Counted from the first letter of the stretch, positions 8,172 to 16,810 are shown. The stretch is DNA of 53,852 nucleotides from Hyphomicrobiales bacterium (GCA_900474095.1 UCOA01000101.1:1-53852), one strand, 5' to 3'. Notes: a model not told the origin generated them from the sequence alone. Program-made: numbers and translations.

Positions 8172-8815
8172 TGGCAGTTTACAGCCCCAAGGACCGAACA
8201 AGACTCGCTCAAACCAGGGCCGAGAAACAAATAGACACGCATCGACGCCCACCGAAAAACATGCCTTGGATATGGGTGACGGAAGAGTTGATTTTCAGCC
8301 CGGCGTTCACATCGCTCTCGGCAAACGCTTCGCGGGCAATCTGGCGTATCATCGGCGAATACCTGAAAGTCGGACGCAAGAACAACGGCCAGTTGATCGT
8401 CACACATCCCAATTTCATTGACTATGGTGTAACCGGGCGACTTGTCGCCGACGCCATTGACGAGCTTGTCTACAAGGGGCTGATCAGAGTTAGACGCGGC
8501 AAAGCCGCCGACGGAACTGCGCATCCCAACCTCTACCGCCTGACGTTCTTCGGTGATCATGAGGCCGCCTCTCCCACCAATGACTGGAAGGCAATCGGGA
8601 AAGAGGAAGTCGCCCAATGGGACAAGGTACGCGCTGCGAAAGCCTTCGAACGATCCACCAAGGCTGGTCGTAAGAAAAAGTCCTCAATTCACGAAAGTGA
8701 AATCGCCCACTTAACTAACGTGAAATGCACGACGTCCGCGAAAGGAAGGCATCATGAAAATATCAATGTTTTCAATGAGCCGTCCAATTTCACGAAAGTG
8801 CAGTGCTATGGATAG
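8171..8815 (+). CDS. Element protein with probable winged-helix domain
   Basis: A 214-residue protein coupled to the preceding small gene. Residues about 35-125 ('MPWIWVTEELIFSPAFTSLSANASRAIWRIIGEY' to 'HPNLYRLTFFG') have the pattern of a winged-helix domain like those of plasmid or phage replication proteins. The C-terminal 50 residues are low in structure and are encoded over a repeated DNA motif (ACGAAAGTG). A role in replication or copy control of the excised element is possible but inferred; no family assignment is firm. Confidence 0.6.
   Translation: MAVYSPKDRTRLAQTRAEKQIDTHRRPPKNMPWIWVTEELIFSPAFTSLSANASRAIWRIIGEYLKVGRKNNGQLIVTHPNFIDYGVTGRLVADAIDELVYKGLIRVRRGKAADGTAHPNLYRLTFFGDHEAASPTNDWKAIGKEEVAQWDKVRAAKAFERSTKAGRKKKSSIHESEIAHLTNVKCTTSAKGRHHENINVFNEPSNFTKVQCYG
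8685..8802. repeat. Repeated ACGAAAGTG motifs inside a gene 3' end
   Basis: TTCACGAAAGTGAAAT near 8688 and TTTCACGAAAGTGCAG near 8788, with a looser ACGTGAAATGCAC between them. Each holds an inverted-repeat core TCACGAAAGTGA or close to it. They lie inside the preceding gene and could be iteron- or operator-like sites bound by its product. Confidence 0.4.
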
Positions 8816-8835
8816 TTTCCCGGGAGGGGTCAGCG

Positions 8836-9156
8836 ATGCGTGATGAGACCACCGACCTTCCACTCTTCGCCTGGCAGCCGCCTTGCAAGCTGATTGCCTT
8901 CCCCATGGTCAACCGTGTCGGCAAGATCCGCGACGTCGCCCGCAAGATGATCGACAAGGCCACCGACCGCCACGCGGACTACTACCAGCGGCAGGTGACG
9001 GAAGCCCTGATCTGTCAGCTCGAGAAACTCGGCCTGTCCGAAATCGAGCAGGATGCGCAGATCGGCGCCTTCTGGTGCAAGGTCGAACAAGAGATGATCA
9101 GGCAGACCTATCAGCGACCCGGCGCCGGCAGCCATGATCCGCGAGGCGCCGCATGA
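8836..9156 (+). CDS. DUF6074-like small protein
   Basis: A 106-residue protein from ATG 8836, preceded by GGGAGGGG. 'PLFAWQPPCKLIAFPMVNRVGKIRDVARKMIDKATDRHADYYQRQV' matches a family common in rhizobial genomes and prophages that I recognise as DUF6074; its biochemical role is unknown. It ends just before two convergent small proline-rich genes. Confidence 0.7.
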   Translation: MRDETTDLPLFAWQPPCKLIAFPMVNRVGKIRDVARKMIDKATDRHADYYQRQVTEALICQLEKLGLSEIEQDAQIGAFWCKVEQEMIRQTYQRPGAGSHDPRGAA

Positions 9157-9158
9157 TC

Positions 9159-9389
9159 TCAATCAGCCGAATGCAACTGAACCCCATTGCAGAGCACGCC
9201 CCAGCTCGGGGCATGGAGATAGGCGCTGGCATGGACATGTTGCGGTGGTTCCGGATTCTCGTCCGGATTGGGAACCGGCTCTTCGTCGGGCAGCCGATCG
9301 GGGTCGGGCTCTTTTACGGGAGCAGGCTGCTCTATCGGTGGGGTACCGGGACCAGGGCCCGGAATAGGAATTTCAGGTGGCAGCGTCAT
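9159..9389 (-). CDS. Small proline-rich protein
   Basis: A 76-residue frame whose first 50 residues are almost entirely Pro, Glu, Asp and Gly ('PPEIPIPGPGPGTPPIEQP'). GAGAGG lies about 10 bases upstream of the ATG. It forms a pair with the proline-rich microprotein upstream. Such proteins recur in rhizobial genomes without known function. Confidence 0.5.
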   Translation of the reverse strand: MTLPPEIPIPGPGPGTPPIEQPAPVKEPDPDRLPDEEPVPNPDENPEPPQHVHASAYLHAPSWGVLCNGVQLHSAD

Positions 9390-9419
9390 GACGGCGGAAT
9401 CCTCTCAATTTGGCGGGAG

Positions 9420-9527
9420 CTAGTTGCCGATCTTCTGCGGCGGTTCGTCTTTGTCCGGAGGAACGGGGTTTGGCTTCTCGGCCGGCGGACGCTCTGCATC
9501 CGGTGGCGGTTTGGGGGCGTCGGCCAT
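9420..9527 (-). CDS. Proline-rich microprotein (35 aa)
   Basis: A 35-codon frame encoding Met-Ala-Asp-Ala-Pro-Lys-Pro-Pro-Pro and ending in Gln-Lys-Ile-Gly-Asn. GGAGAG precedes the ATG by six bases. Composition matches its neighbour. Support is the ribosome-binding site, the composition and the pairing; function unknown. Confidence 0.5.
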   Translation of the reverse strand: MADAPKPPPDAERPPAEKPNPVPPDKDEPPQKIGN

Positions 9528-9592
9528 CGTGTCTCTCCAAGGAACACACGTAAACTGATGAAGTTCCACGCTTGTTCCGTAGGGGCGCAGAT

Positions 9593-9916
9593 ATGACCGC
9601 CACGCTTTTCACCAACAGCGAGTTGCTCGCAGCCGACGGACTGGGGCCTTGGCCGATCCTGATGCGGCGGGACGAAATCATAAATCTCAAGACCGCCGTT
9701 CATCGCACCGGCCGCGACGAAAGGACTATCCGAGTTTGGTGTAAGGAGTTTGGTATCGGACGGCAGGCCAAGGCAGGCGCGCCGTTGGATATCTCGGCGC
9801 CGGCGCTAGAGATGGTCATTCATGGCGATGTGGCTGCGCTGGAGCTGCTCAGGGAGGGGAAGCGCACCCACCCCAGGGTGAAGCGATATTTCGATCATAT
9901 CGGTCTGATCGAATGA
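9593..9916 (+). CDS. Putative helix-turn-helix protein
   Basis: A 107-residue protein; I prefer ATG 9593 with TAGGGGC upstream over a TTG at 9572. 'NLKTAVHRTGRDERTIRVWCKEFGIGRQAKAGAPLDISAPALEMVIHGD' looks like a MerR/HTH_17-type DNA-binding unit. It is followed by a convergent secreted-protein gene with no room for a shared operon. Its position fits an element regulator or a small-terminase-like protein, but neither is shown. Confidence 0.6.
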   Translation: MTATLFTNSELLAADGLGPWPILMRRDEIINLKTAVHRTGRDERTIRVWCKEFGIGRQAKAGAPLDISAPALEMVIHGDVAALELLREGKRTHPRVKRYFDHIGLIE

Positions 9917-10288
9917 TTAGCCGCCAGCACGTTGGTTGAAGTCTCTCACCGCGTCGCGGTATTCGGAACTCACTTGATCGACTTCGCGTTTTGCGTCCTG
10001 CGCGATGTCCTCGGCTTCGCTGGCTTCGGTCTTGGCTTTCCTGGCAGCCTCTTCCGCCTCTCCATTTGCGTCGTCGACTTCCCCCTGTTTGCACCGAACA
10101 AAATCTTCAATGTTCGATTGATAGCTCTCCATTTCACTTTTGCAGTTGTTGAACTCCCATTCATCATCGAAGTTTCCATAACCGCTTGCGCAAGAAGGAG
10201 CGCTTGGCTCCGAACAGTACGCCCAAACGTCCGACGCGTTGATGATACTCAGAAAAACTGCGCCCCCGAGCGCGAGCTGAAAACGCAT
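9917..10288 (-). CDS. Secreted coiled-coil protein
   Basis: A 123-residue protein with a clear Sec signal peptide (residues 1-23, probable cleavage after 'VWA'). The mature part has Cys residues near its start and then a long Ala/Glu/Lys/Asp stretch from about residue 70 predicted to form a coiled coil ('AEEAARKAKTEASEAEDIAQ'). GGGGGA lies upstream of the ATG. No family recognised; probably periplasmic or surface-exposed. Confidence 0.65.
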   Translation of the reverse strand: MRFQLALGGAVFLSIINASDVWAYCSEPSAPSCASGYGNFDDEWEFNNCKSEMESYQSNIEDFVRCKQGEVDDANGEAEEAARKAKTEASEAEDIAQDAKREVDQVSSEYRDAVRDFNQRAGG

Positions 10289-10427
10289 TCACGATCCCCC
10301 AACCATTTTTGCCGCCGCACCGAATAAACCCCTAAATTCATGAAAAGGCTACCGGATACTTCCAATCCCAACGTCATTAGTTCCGTGGTCTTCTGCACAT
10401 CAGGACGGAGATCAGGAGGCTATCGGG

Positions 10428-10670
10428 ATGCCGATTATCCCTACCAGACAGCGCAAGCAGAAAGACCCGATCGTCAACGTCATGTTGAACGGCGGTCGGG
10501 TTACCGCTGGCTTTCGCGCTGCACTCTTCGCCGCTGCCAGCCGTGCAGGCGTGTCCGTCAACGAGTTCGTTCTAACCGCTGCAGCCGAAAAGCTTCGCGC
10601 TTCGGGTAACCAGTTTGCTGGCGTGTTCGAGTCCGGCGATATGGGTGAGAGCGTCGGGGTTGGTCTATGA
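10428..10670 (+). CDS. Small ribbon-helix-helix-like protein
   Basis: An 80-residue protein with AGGAGG upstream. 'DPIVNVMLNGGRVTAGFRAALFAAASRAGVSVNEFVLTAAAEKLRAS' has the strand-helix-helix layout of an Arc/CopG regulator. It begins the operon leading into the tape measure gene and may control it. Confidence 0.65.
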   Translation: MPIIPTRQRKQKDPIVNVMLNGGRVTAGFRAALFAAASRAGVSVNEFVLTAAAEKLRASGNQFAGVFESGDMGESVGVGL

Positions 10671-10691
10671 CGTCCATTTGGGGCTGCTGAA

Positions 10692-10991
10692 ATGGACGCT
10701 GTCCAGGCCATGGGAACTTACCAGCAGAGTCTCGAGGCCTTTGGCAATTCGGCGCTCGAGTTGACGACGCAGCTGGATATCGGTTTCGACCAGGCGTCCG
10801 CGAAGCTGGATGCCCTCTACGACCATTGCAAACACGAGATGAGCCGCTTGACTGAGGCGTTTGGCCGTCGGCCGTGGTCGGTGTCGGATCAAATAGAGCT
10901 GCGCAGGGCGGCGGATCACTCCATGACCACATTGGACGAACTGAAACAACAATTCCGGTCGGCGATCGCCACCATGCACATGAAGGAATAG
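10692..10991 (+). CDS. Hypothetical protein upstream of tape measure gene
   Basis: A 99-residue, mainly helical protein ending four bases before the tape measure start. Phage tail chaperones commonly sit in this place, but the sequence shows no recognisable chaperone motif or frameshift site. Function unknown. Confidence 0.6.
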   Translation: MDAVQAMGTYQQSLEAFGNSALELTTQLDIGFDQASAKLDALYDHCKHEMSRLTEAFGRRPWSVSDQIELRRAADHSMTTLDELKQQFRSAIATMHMKE

Positions 10992-10995
10992 CATC

Positions 10996-13900
10996 ATGGA
11001 ACGCGGCGTCTCGATCTTTATAGACCCTTCAGGTGCGCAGACCGGCGGCCGGGTAGTCAAGCGCGAGTTGAAGGAAATCGGCGCTGCCGCGGTGACAGCG
11101 CAAAGCCAGATGAAAGACCTCTCCGACGCCCAGGCCGTTGCCGCCAAGTCGGCGCAATCATCCGCACAGATCATGACGCAGCAACTCGACGCTCTCCGCG
11201 CCAAATACAACCCCACGTTCGCTGTGCTGCAACGCTACAAGCAGACGCAGGAGGAGATCAGGGGCGCCCATCGCCTCGGGGCTCTATCTGTCAGTGAAAT
11301 GACATCGGCCCTGTCTCGCGAACGTCAGGCGGCCCTGTCGTCGATCGAAGCGATTAAGGGCTACGGCACCGCGCTCAATTCAGCCGCGGCAGCGCGACGG
11401 AAGCTTGGAAGCGGTGGCGGCGCAAGCACGTTCAACACCGCCAACCTCGCCGCACAGTTCCAGGACATCGCCGTCACGTCTGCAATGGGCATGTCGCCCC
11501 TCCAGATCGCCCTACAGCAGGGAACGCAGCTTTCCGCGGTGCTGGGCCCAATGGGCGCTGCCGGCGCTGTGAAGAGCCTTGGCGCAGCCTTCCTGTCGGT
11601 CATTAACCCGGTGTCGTTGCTGACGCTCGGTGTCGTTGGTGTTGGCGCGGCCGCTCTTCAGTATTTCGGCAGCATGGCATCCTCGGCCAAGACCTCCGAT
11701 GACGCGATCAAGCAGCATGCCGACACCATCGAATCCATCAAGGATGCCTATGGCGTGGCTTCAGAAGGGCTTGGCGAGTACGTCAAGAAAAGTCAGGCCG
11801 AAGCTGCGGCGGCTGCCCGCACGAACCTTGACGTGCAAAAGAGCGTCCTGAAGGACGTCTTCACCGACTTCAACAACACGATTGGCACCCTTCAGGCGAG
11901 GACCGGCGGCGCCTCCGACGTCGAGACCCGCTTTGCGCCGTTCGCCGAAGCCATCCGCAACCTCCGCCAGAGCGCAGTCGATGGTATCCCCGACTTCGTG
12001 AGGTTCAGGTCAGAGGTTCTTGCTGTAGCCGCGGTCGATCTGAGTAGGCTTGGCGTGCTGTCCGACGAGCTCATCAACAGCTCTACGGCTGCAGCGGATG
12101 CCGGCAGGCGGGTGAAATCGGCCAATGACGTGATTTCCGGTCTTGGCGGTATCGCTGCTGGGCAGGTGTCCGGCGTGTCCAGCCTGACAAAAGCGATGAA
12201 CGATCTTGCAGGTATCGCTGTTCCGGCGCTGAACGATGCAGAGCGTGCCCTGACCGCCTATCAGAAGGCAATGGATGGCGCCCAGGGCTCGGAAGATCGC
12301 CGGTCGGCGGCTGCGACCTATGATGCAGCCCGCAAGCGCATCAGTGACCAGAATCCGACGGTTATGAACCCTCAAGGCCGCCCTGTTGGTGTTCCCGTGC
12401 CGGGCGACAGGCCGAATCCCCTTGGCGAAGACCGCAACAGTCTTACCGCCCTGGCCAACCTCGCGAATACGAGTTTCGGCAGCGCCACCCAGAGCGCCAA
12501 GTCTCTCGGTCAGGCCGTCACTGGCATCTCCTCCGGACTGCAGACGGCAAACATCGGCGTCGTCAACGTCACCCAGAGCCTTGCCAACGCTCAGACGCAG
12601 GCATTTTCGGCCATGCAGCAGTCGGGCGTTCAGGTCAGGACGCTGAAGACCGAGCTTGCTGATATCCAGAAGACCCTGGCGGAAGCAGCTAAGACACCCG
12701 TCTCTGAAATCTTCGGCGATGGGGTAAGCCAAGAGAAGGGTTCTGCAGCCATTGCCACGGCTGCAGTCAATATCGAAAAGGTCATGACCGCGCTCGGCAA
12801 GAGCGGCATGACGGCATCGATGGCGCATGAAGCGATTGAGATGGTCAGGGCCGGCCTTATCCAGTTGGGCGGCGATGCAAAATCTGTCAACGTCCTCGTC
12901 GATGGCATGGTGGCCGGTACGATGCGGACGATGGAGTTGAAGGGCGCCGTCGAACAGCTATCCCAGTCCATCCTTGGAATCCCGAACAAGATCGTAAACA
13001 TCGGGATTCGCCAATACACCGTTGGCGCGACGGGCGGCGGCACCAAGGGCATCAATGTCTATGGTGGCGGCGCTGATTTCTCTTCGACGCAATATGACGT
13101 TGGCGGCGGCAAGACCGTCGGTGTCCATGGCGGCAACGGGGCAGCCGTCACGACCACGGGCTATCTGGTCGAACAGTCCGACATAAACGGGATGTATGCC
13201 GATCTTGGATATGCCGGCGCGCGGGCGGCCGGTGGGCCAGTGTCCGCTGGTGGCACATACCTTGTCGGCGAACAGGGGCCAGAGCTGGTCAAGATGGCTG
13301 GAGCCGGGAACGTTTCCACCGCTGGCGCCACCGCGTCGATCCTGTCCGGTGGCCGCGACACCTTGAGCCTGATGGAAGATCACCTTTACAGCATCATGCA
13401 GGAGTTGAAATCCCAGACCGACTACATGGCCACCGCGGCGAACGACAACCAGACAATGATTGGTTGCCTCGAAGTGATTAAGTCCAAAGCCTCGGCCTCG
13501 GTGTCGCAGGCCTATGGCGGCTCCGGCTCCGGTAGTTCAAGCGGCAGCGGGTCGTTTAGCCGCGGCGGATCTTCGAGCGGTGGCCAAAGCCATCTTGACC
13601 CGATGTCGCCCTACTATTTCAACGCGGCTCGGGGCAATCTGTATGGCAGTGGTGCGAAATATGACCCGGTCGCTGATGCGATGCTCAACGGCAATGTCGA
13701 CGCCCTTCGCGGCGTCAGCGGCGGTTTCACCGGAGCGATCAGCGATGCCATGGGGCGGATCAACAAGACGACGAACTCGCCTTCGCTGCTCGACCGCCTG
13801 AAGAACCAGCTTGGCTTTGCCACGGGTGGCCAGATCATGCCGGGTGAGGACCAGCGCGTCGAGTTCTTCAAGAAGAACACCGAGCGGGTGATCATCGTCG

Positions 13901-14067
13901 ATGACGCCAAGGTGTCGGATGGACGGGGTGGGAAACAGGCGCCAAGGGCTGAAAGGCCGGTCAGCCTAGTGGTCAACTTCAATGGCGGTGTCGCCACCGA
14001 TAAGCGGTCACAGCAGGCGCAGGCGGATGAGATTCGCCGCGTCGTGCATCAGGCATTGAGGAGCTGA
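10996..14067 (+). CDS. Phage tail length tape measure protein
   Basis: A 1023-residue protein. The N-terminal 130 residues are helical and coiled-coil-like. Residues about 150-225 carry the conserved core 'AAQFQDIAVTSAMGMSPLQI' followed by long hydrophobic stretches ('SVINPVSLLTLGVVGVGAAA'), as in lambda-H-like tape measure proteins that span the tail lumen. The C-terminal third is Gly/Ser-rich with 'GGPVSAGGTYLVGEQGPEL', a motif common near the end of such proteins. Tape measure genes normally sit among tail, capsid and terminase genes; here only small proteins, an S24-like protein and a LamG protein follow. Coding is intact. Confidence 0.9.
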   Translation: MERGVSIFIDPSGAQTGGRVVKRELKEIGAAAVTAQSQMKDLSDAQAVAAKSAQSSAQIMTQQLDALRAKYNPTFAVLQRYKQTQEEIRGAHRLGALSVSEMTSALSRERQAALSSIEAIKGYGTALNSAAAARRKLGSGGGASTFNTANLAAQFQDIAVTSAMGMSPLQIALQQGTQLSAVLGPMGAAGAVKSLGAAFLSVINPVSLLTLGVVGVGAAALQYFGSMASSAKTSDDAIKQHADTIESIKDAYGVASEGLGEYVKKSQAEAAAAARTNLDVQKSVLKDVFTDFNNTIGTLQARTGGASDVETRFAPFAEAIRNLRQSAVDGIPDFVRFRSEVLAVAAVDLSRLGVLSDELINSSTAAADAGRRVKSANDVISGLGGIAAGQVSGVSSLTKAMNDLAGIAVPALNDAERALTAYQKAMDGAQGSEDRRSAAATYDAARKRISDQNPTVMNPQGRPVGVPVPGDRPNPLGEDRNSLTALANLANTSFGSATQSAKSLGQAVTGISSGLQTANIGVVNVTQSLANAQTQAFSAMQQSGVQVRTLKTELADIQKTLAEAAKTPVSEIFGDGVSQEKGSAAIATAAVNIEKVMTALGKSGMTASMAHEAIEMVRAGLIQLGGDAKSVNVLVDGMVAGTMRTMELKGAVEQLSQSILGIPNKIVNIGIRQYTVGATGGGTKGINVYGGGADFSSTQYDVGGGKTVGVHGGNGAAVTTTGYLVEQSDINGMYADLGYAGARAAGGPVSAGGTYLVGEQGPELVKMAGAGNVSTAGATASILSGGRDTLSLMEDHLYSIMQELKSQTDYMATAANDNQTMIGCLEVIKSKASASVSQAYGGSGSGSSSGSGSFSRGGSSSGGQSHLDPMSPYYFNAARGNLYGSGAKYDPVADAMLNGNVDALRGVSGGFTGAISDAMGRINKTTNSPSLLDRLKNQLGFATGGQIMPGEDQRVEFFKKNTERVIIVDDAKVSDGRGGKQAPRAERPVSLVVNFNGGVATDKRSQQAQADEIRRVVHQALRS

Positions 14068-14069
14068 CT

Positions 14070-14519
14070 ATGACTACGGCCACGATGACAGATGCTCTCA
14101 AGTCCAATCCGTTCGTTGATCCTGCGAGGGCACCGATAAATTACAGCCTTGGCGTTGTCGGCAACTGTATGGCTCCGCTGTTCCCCTCTGAGGGTGAGGG
14201 CGCAACCTTCTCCATGTCTCAAACAGAACAGGTTGCAGTCGGCGATCTCGTGGCCGTGTTCTTCGCTGAGGGCATATTCACGATGGGCGGCAATTTGCGT
14301 TGCAAGGTGCTGACCGGGGAAACGCCAGAGACGATCGGGCTGATGCAGCTTAATCCTCTCACATATCTCACGTTCAAACGTGAATCGATTCTGGCGATGC
14401 ACAAAGTTGTCGCAGTGCACTTACCTCTTCGGCGCGCGCCCATCGATCCACGTGCGCTGCTGGCGCCGCACCTCCGCCCGTCTTCTCCCGTGAAAAGGAC
14501 CATCTCCCCATGCCCATGA
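14070..14519 (+). CDS. S24/S26-peptidase-fold-like protein with Cys at the nucleophile position
   Basis: A 149-residue protein starting three bases after the tape measure stop, with GAGGAG upstream. 'VVGNCMAPLF', then 'VAVGDLVAVFF', 'GNLRCKVL', 'LMQLNP' and 'VVAVH' follow the order of motifs in the LexA/CI/UmuD (S24) catalytic fold (GDSMxP, GDxVxV, VKRL, NP, GxVV). The serine of GDSMxP is replaced by Cys33 while a candidate general-base Lys79 remains. Whether it cleaves anything is unknown. It is coupled to the downstream LamG gene by overlap. Confidence 0.55.
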   Translation: MTTATMTDALKSNPFVDPARAPINYSLGVVGNCMAPLFPSEGEGATFSMSQTEQVAVGDLVAVFFAEGIFTMGGNLRCKVLTGETPETIGLMQLNPLTYLTFKRESILAMHKVVAVHLPLRRAPIDPRALLAPHLRPSSPVKRTISPCP

Positions 14520-15223
14520 ACATGACGACCTTTTACGCCTCACTTCACTTGGGCTTTAACGGGGTCGATGGCGCGACAACGACCACGGACGAGAGCTCCA
14601 GCGGCAAGACCATGACGTTCGCCGGCGATGCCGCCCTGGAAACCAGCAACGCCATGTTTGGCTCCGCGTCGCTGTTTAAAAGCACGACGGGCTATGTCCA
14701 TACGCCCGACCATGCGGACTTCGACTTCACCGGAGAGTTCACTCTGGAAATGTGGCTGGCGGTGGGTAACACCTCCGGCGGCACGTTGCTCTCGAAATGG
14801 TTGGTCACTGGAAACCAGCGCTCCTGGGAAATCGGCGTAACCGACGGCGGGACTTACTGTACGGTGTACTTCGCTATCTCTACCGACGGCACGGGTTCGG
14901 GCGGCAATTTCCTGAACCTAGCCAACACCACCGTTGGTTTCCGGCTACCTGACGACGACTTTGCAACCAAGCACCACATCATGGTCACCCGTAACTCGTC
15001 CAATCTCGTGCGTCTGTTCGTCGATGGCGTTATGGCAGCTTCCGGCACGTTGTCGGGTACGACCTTCTCGACCACCACTAAGTGCTGCGTCCTGGCGCGC
15101 GACGATGGTTCAAACGATGGCACCCAGAAGATGATTGACGAAGTCCGCATCACCAAGGGTGTCTGCCGGTACGACAGCAACACGAGCTTTACCCCGCCGA
15201 CAGCAGCTTTTCCGCGCTCATAG
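14510..15223 (+). CDS. LamG (concanavalin A-like) domain protein
   Basis: A 237-residue protein that is nearly all one LamG jelly-roll domain: 'TPDHADFDFTGEFTLEMWLAVG' and 'IMVTRNSSNLVRLFVDGVMAASGTL' are diagnostic, ending 'IDEVRITKGVCRY'. In phages such domains sit on tail or virion proteins and bind carbohydrate. It overlaps the S24-like gene by 10 bases. No signal peptide is visible, which fits a virion protein better than a secreted one. Confidence 0.85.
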   Translation: MPMNMTTFYASLHLGFNGVDGATTTTDESSSGKTMTFAGDAALETSNAMFGSASLFKSTTGYVHTPDHADFDFTGEFTLEMWLAVGNTSGGTLLSKWLVTGNQRSWEIGVTDGGTYCTVYFAISTDGTGSGGNFLNLANTTVGFRLPDDDFATKHHIMVTRNSSNLVRLFVDGVMAASGTLSGTTFSTTTKCCVLARDDGSNDGTQKMIDEVRITKGVCRYDSNTSFTPPTAAFPRS

Positions 15224-15233
15224 AGGTTTGACC

Positions 15234-15893
15234 ATGTCCGAAGCGATCGTCCGCGCCATCTGTGCCGAGTTCAATATCGAGATCGTGCGGATGAACGAAT
15301 ATCCGAAGCCTGGTCAGACGCGGGCCCTCGCCACCATGGGCAGGATCCTCGGCACCCATGGCGAAGGACATCTCCGGCTTGTCGTCTCGACGCTTGCAGA
15401 GACCAAGGGCAACGATGGACTGATGACTGAGGTCAGCCTATGGGCCGTCAGTGACCTGATATTGGCGTGTAGCGCGTGGGTCGAGAACAACGCCAGTGAA
15501 TGGTTCGAAGCATGGGATGAAATCCCCATGGGCTGGCTTATGTGGCGTTGTCAGGAGCTGGTGCCGGTGGTCAAGCAGCGTCACGCTCTGGTGGGCATGA
15601 TGTATCTGATGCTCACCAGCCGACGGGAACGAAACATCGCTGGCGATCGGCAGCCGGATTACTCATTCATGAGGCGCGTCAGGAAAGCCGAAGAGGAGCC
15701 CAGCGCGGCCGACGTCCGGCGCCAGCAGATGATCGAAGCCGGTCAGAAGCTGCTCGAGGTCAAGGCCGCTCTTCCCCATGGCGCCTTCCTCCAATGGATC
15801 GAAGCAGAGTCCGGCATGAACTACCACGTGGTCATGCATTACATGCGCCTGGCGAAAGCCGAGGCAGACCAGCAGGAGCGATCGGCGGCGTGA
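15234..15893 (+). CDS. Phage-region protein with DUF3102-like C terminus
   Basis: A 219-residue protein from ATG 15234; an upstream in-frame extension overlaps the LamG gene and is not used. The C terminus 'AGQKLLEVKAALPHGAFLQWIEAESGMNYHVVMHYMRLAK' resembles DUF3102/KfrA-type DNA-associated segments found on phages and plasmids. The N-terminal two thirds are unrecognised. It is the last gene of the rightward phage-like run. Confidence 0.65.
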   Translation: MSEAIVRAICAEFNIEIVRMNEYPKPGQTRALATMGRILGTHGEGHLRLVVSTLAETKGNDGLMTEVSLWAVSDLILACSAWVENNASEWFEAWDEIPMGWLMWRCQELVPVVKQRHALVGMMYLMLTSRRERNIAGDRQPDYSFMRRVRKAEEEPSAADVRRQQMIEAGQKLLEVKAALPHGAFLQWIEAESGMNYHVVMHYMRLAKAEADQQERSAA

Positions 15894-15896
15894 GAC

Positions 15897-16283
15897 CTAA
15901 AGGCGCTGTGCGAATGCCGCCTCAATGGCGCCCTTGATCCTTAATGCTAGTTCTGCGTCGTGCGTCACAAGGGCCTCTATATCGCCGGAGGAGGTTTTAA
16001 ATGTGACAGTCATTTTTTCCATTGATGGATTAAAGTACAGTACGGTGATTGAAACCAAAAAAAGCAGCACCGCCGTGATCGTGAGTAGTTCGCTTCCATC
16101 AATTAGAAAAACAATAAAGGCGATGAAAAAGACAATTGAGCACGCAAATTGCGTGGTTCTGTCGAACAATGCCTCCCTCTTCAGGAACACACTTCCGATG
16201 TTGGCGATTTGATAGGTGGTCTCACCGATTTTTGCCGACGTGCGCGTGATGACAATATCGCCGGCTGAGAGAATTGGTTCCAT
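15897..16283 (-). CDS. DUF6232-like membrane protein
   Basis: A 128-residue protein with an N-terminal beta-rich segment ('DIVITRTSAKIGETTYQIANIGSV'), two adjacent membrane helices (about 46-82) and a C-terminal cytoplasmic domain with 'TFKTSSGDIEALVTHD'. This layout matches small DUF6232-type proteins; function unknown. Its leader and promoter region are nearly identical to those of the gene starting at 17559. Confidence 0.65.
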   Translation of the reverse strand: MEPILSAGDIVITRTSAKIGETTYQIANIGSVFLKREALFDRTTQFACSIVFFIAFIVFLIDGSELLTITAVLLFLVSITVLYFNPSMEKMTVTFKTSSGDIEALVTHDAELALRIKGAIEAAFAQRL

Positions 16284-16316
16284 AAACGCCCCCTACGCAT
16301 AAAACCGAAAATCGAA

Positions 16317-16358
16317 GCGTCTCACAGCGCACGCGGCAGTCAAGGATTAGGGGCGTCG
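16317..16358 (-). promoter_or_regulatory. Duplicated promoter block, copy 1
   Basis: A 42-base block matching 17594-17635 with two mismatches. Read on the minus strand it contains CTTGACTG, a good -35 element, and it sits about 34 bases before the start of the gene at 16283. The following leader (GCGTAGGGGGC before the ATG) is also conserved with copy 2. Confidence 0.6.
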
Positions 16359-16417
16359 ACAAAATGAGGTAAGAAGCGCCACTATTCCGGTTCGCCGTTT
16401 CCCTCACGTTCCCACAC

Positions 16418-16726
16418 TCAATCCTGGGTTTTTCCGCTGTGAAGCGTCCAGAGCCTAACGCGCTTTGTAGGATCCGGATCAACTTCCCGCACGATGTAGT
16501 GCTGATCTCGTCCGACAATGACCATGACCAAGCCGGCAAGGCACGCAACGTTACAGATGATCAGGCCAAGCGTCGGAAAAAAGAGGCTTTCGCCACGTGC
16601 CAACTCGCTGACCAACCACCAATAAACCGCGGCGGCCACGACGGGACTGCAAACGAACATCCACGCCCCAAGGATCCCCGTATCGTTCAAAAGTTGCGAG
16701 CTCGACATCTCAATGCGTTTTGTCAT
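16418..16726 (-). CDS. Small two-helix membrane protein
   Basis: A 102-residue protein from the ATG at 16726, which follows GGGGAC. Two membrane helices (about 18-40 and 50-75) and a short charged C terminus are visible. No family recognised. It lies in a run of leftward small membrane or lipoprotein genes. Confidence 0.6.
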   Translation of the reverse strand: MTKRIEMSSSQLLNDTGILGAWMFVCSPVVAAAVYWWLVSELARGESLFFPTLGLIICNVACLAGLVMVIVGRDQHYIVREVDPDPTKRVRLWTLHSGKTQD

Positions 16727-16810
16727 CGTCCCCCAGTCCCCCTGGATGAATGACGGCGGCAAGCCTCGCAAGGAGTGGAGGCTGCCGGAGCGTCACCGCA
16801 TTCTCGATTG

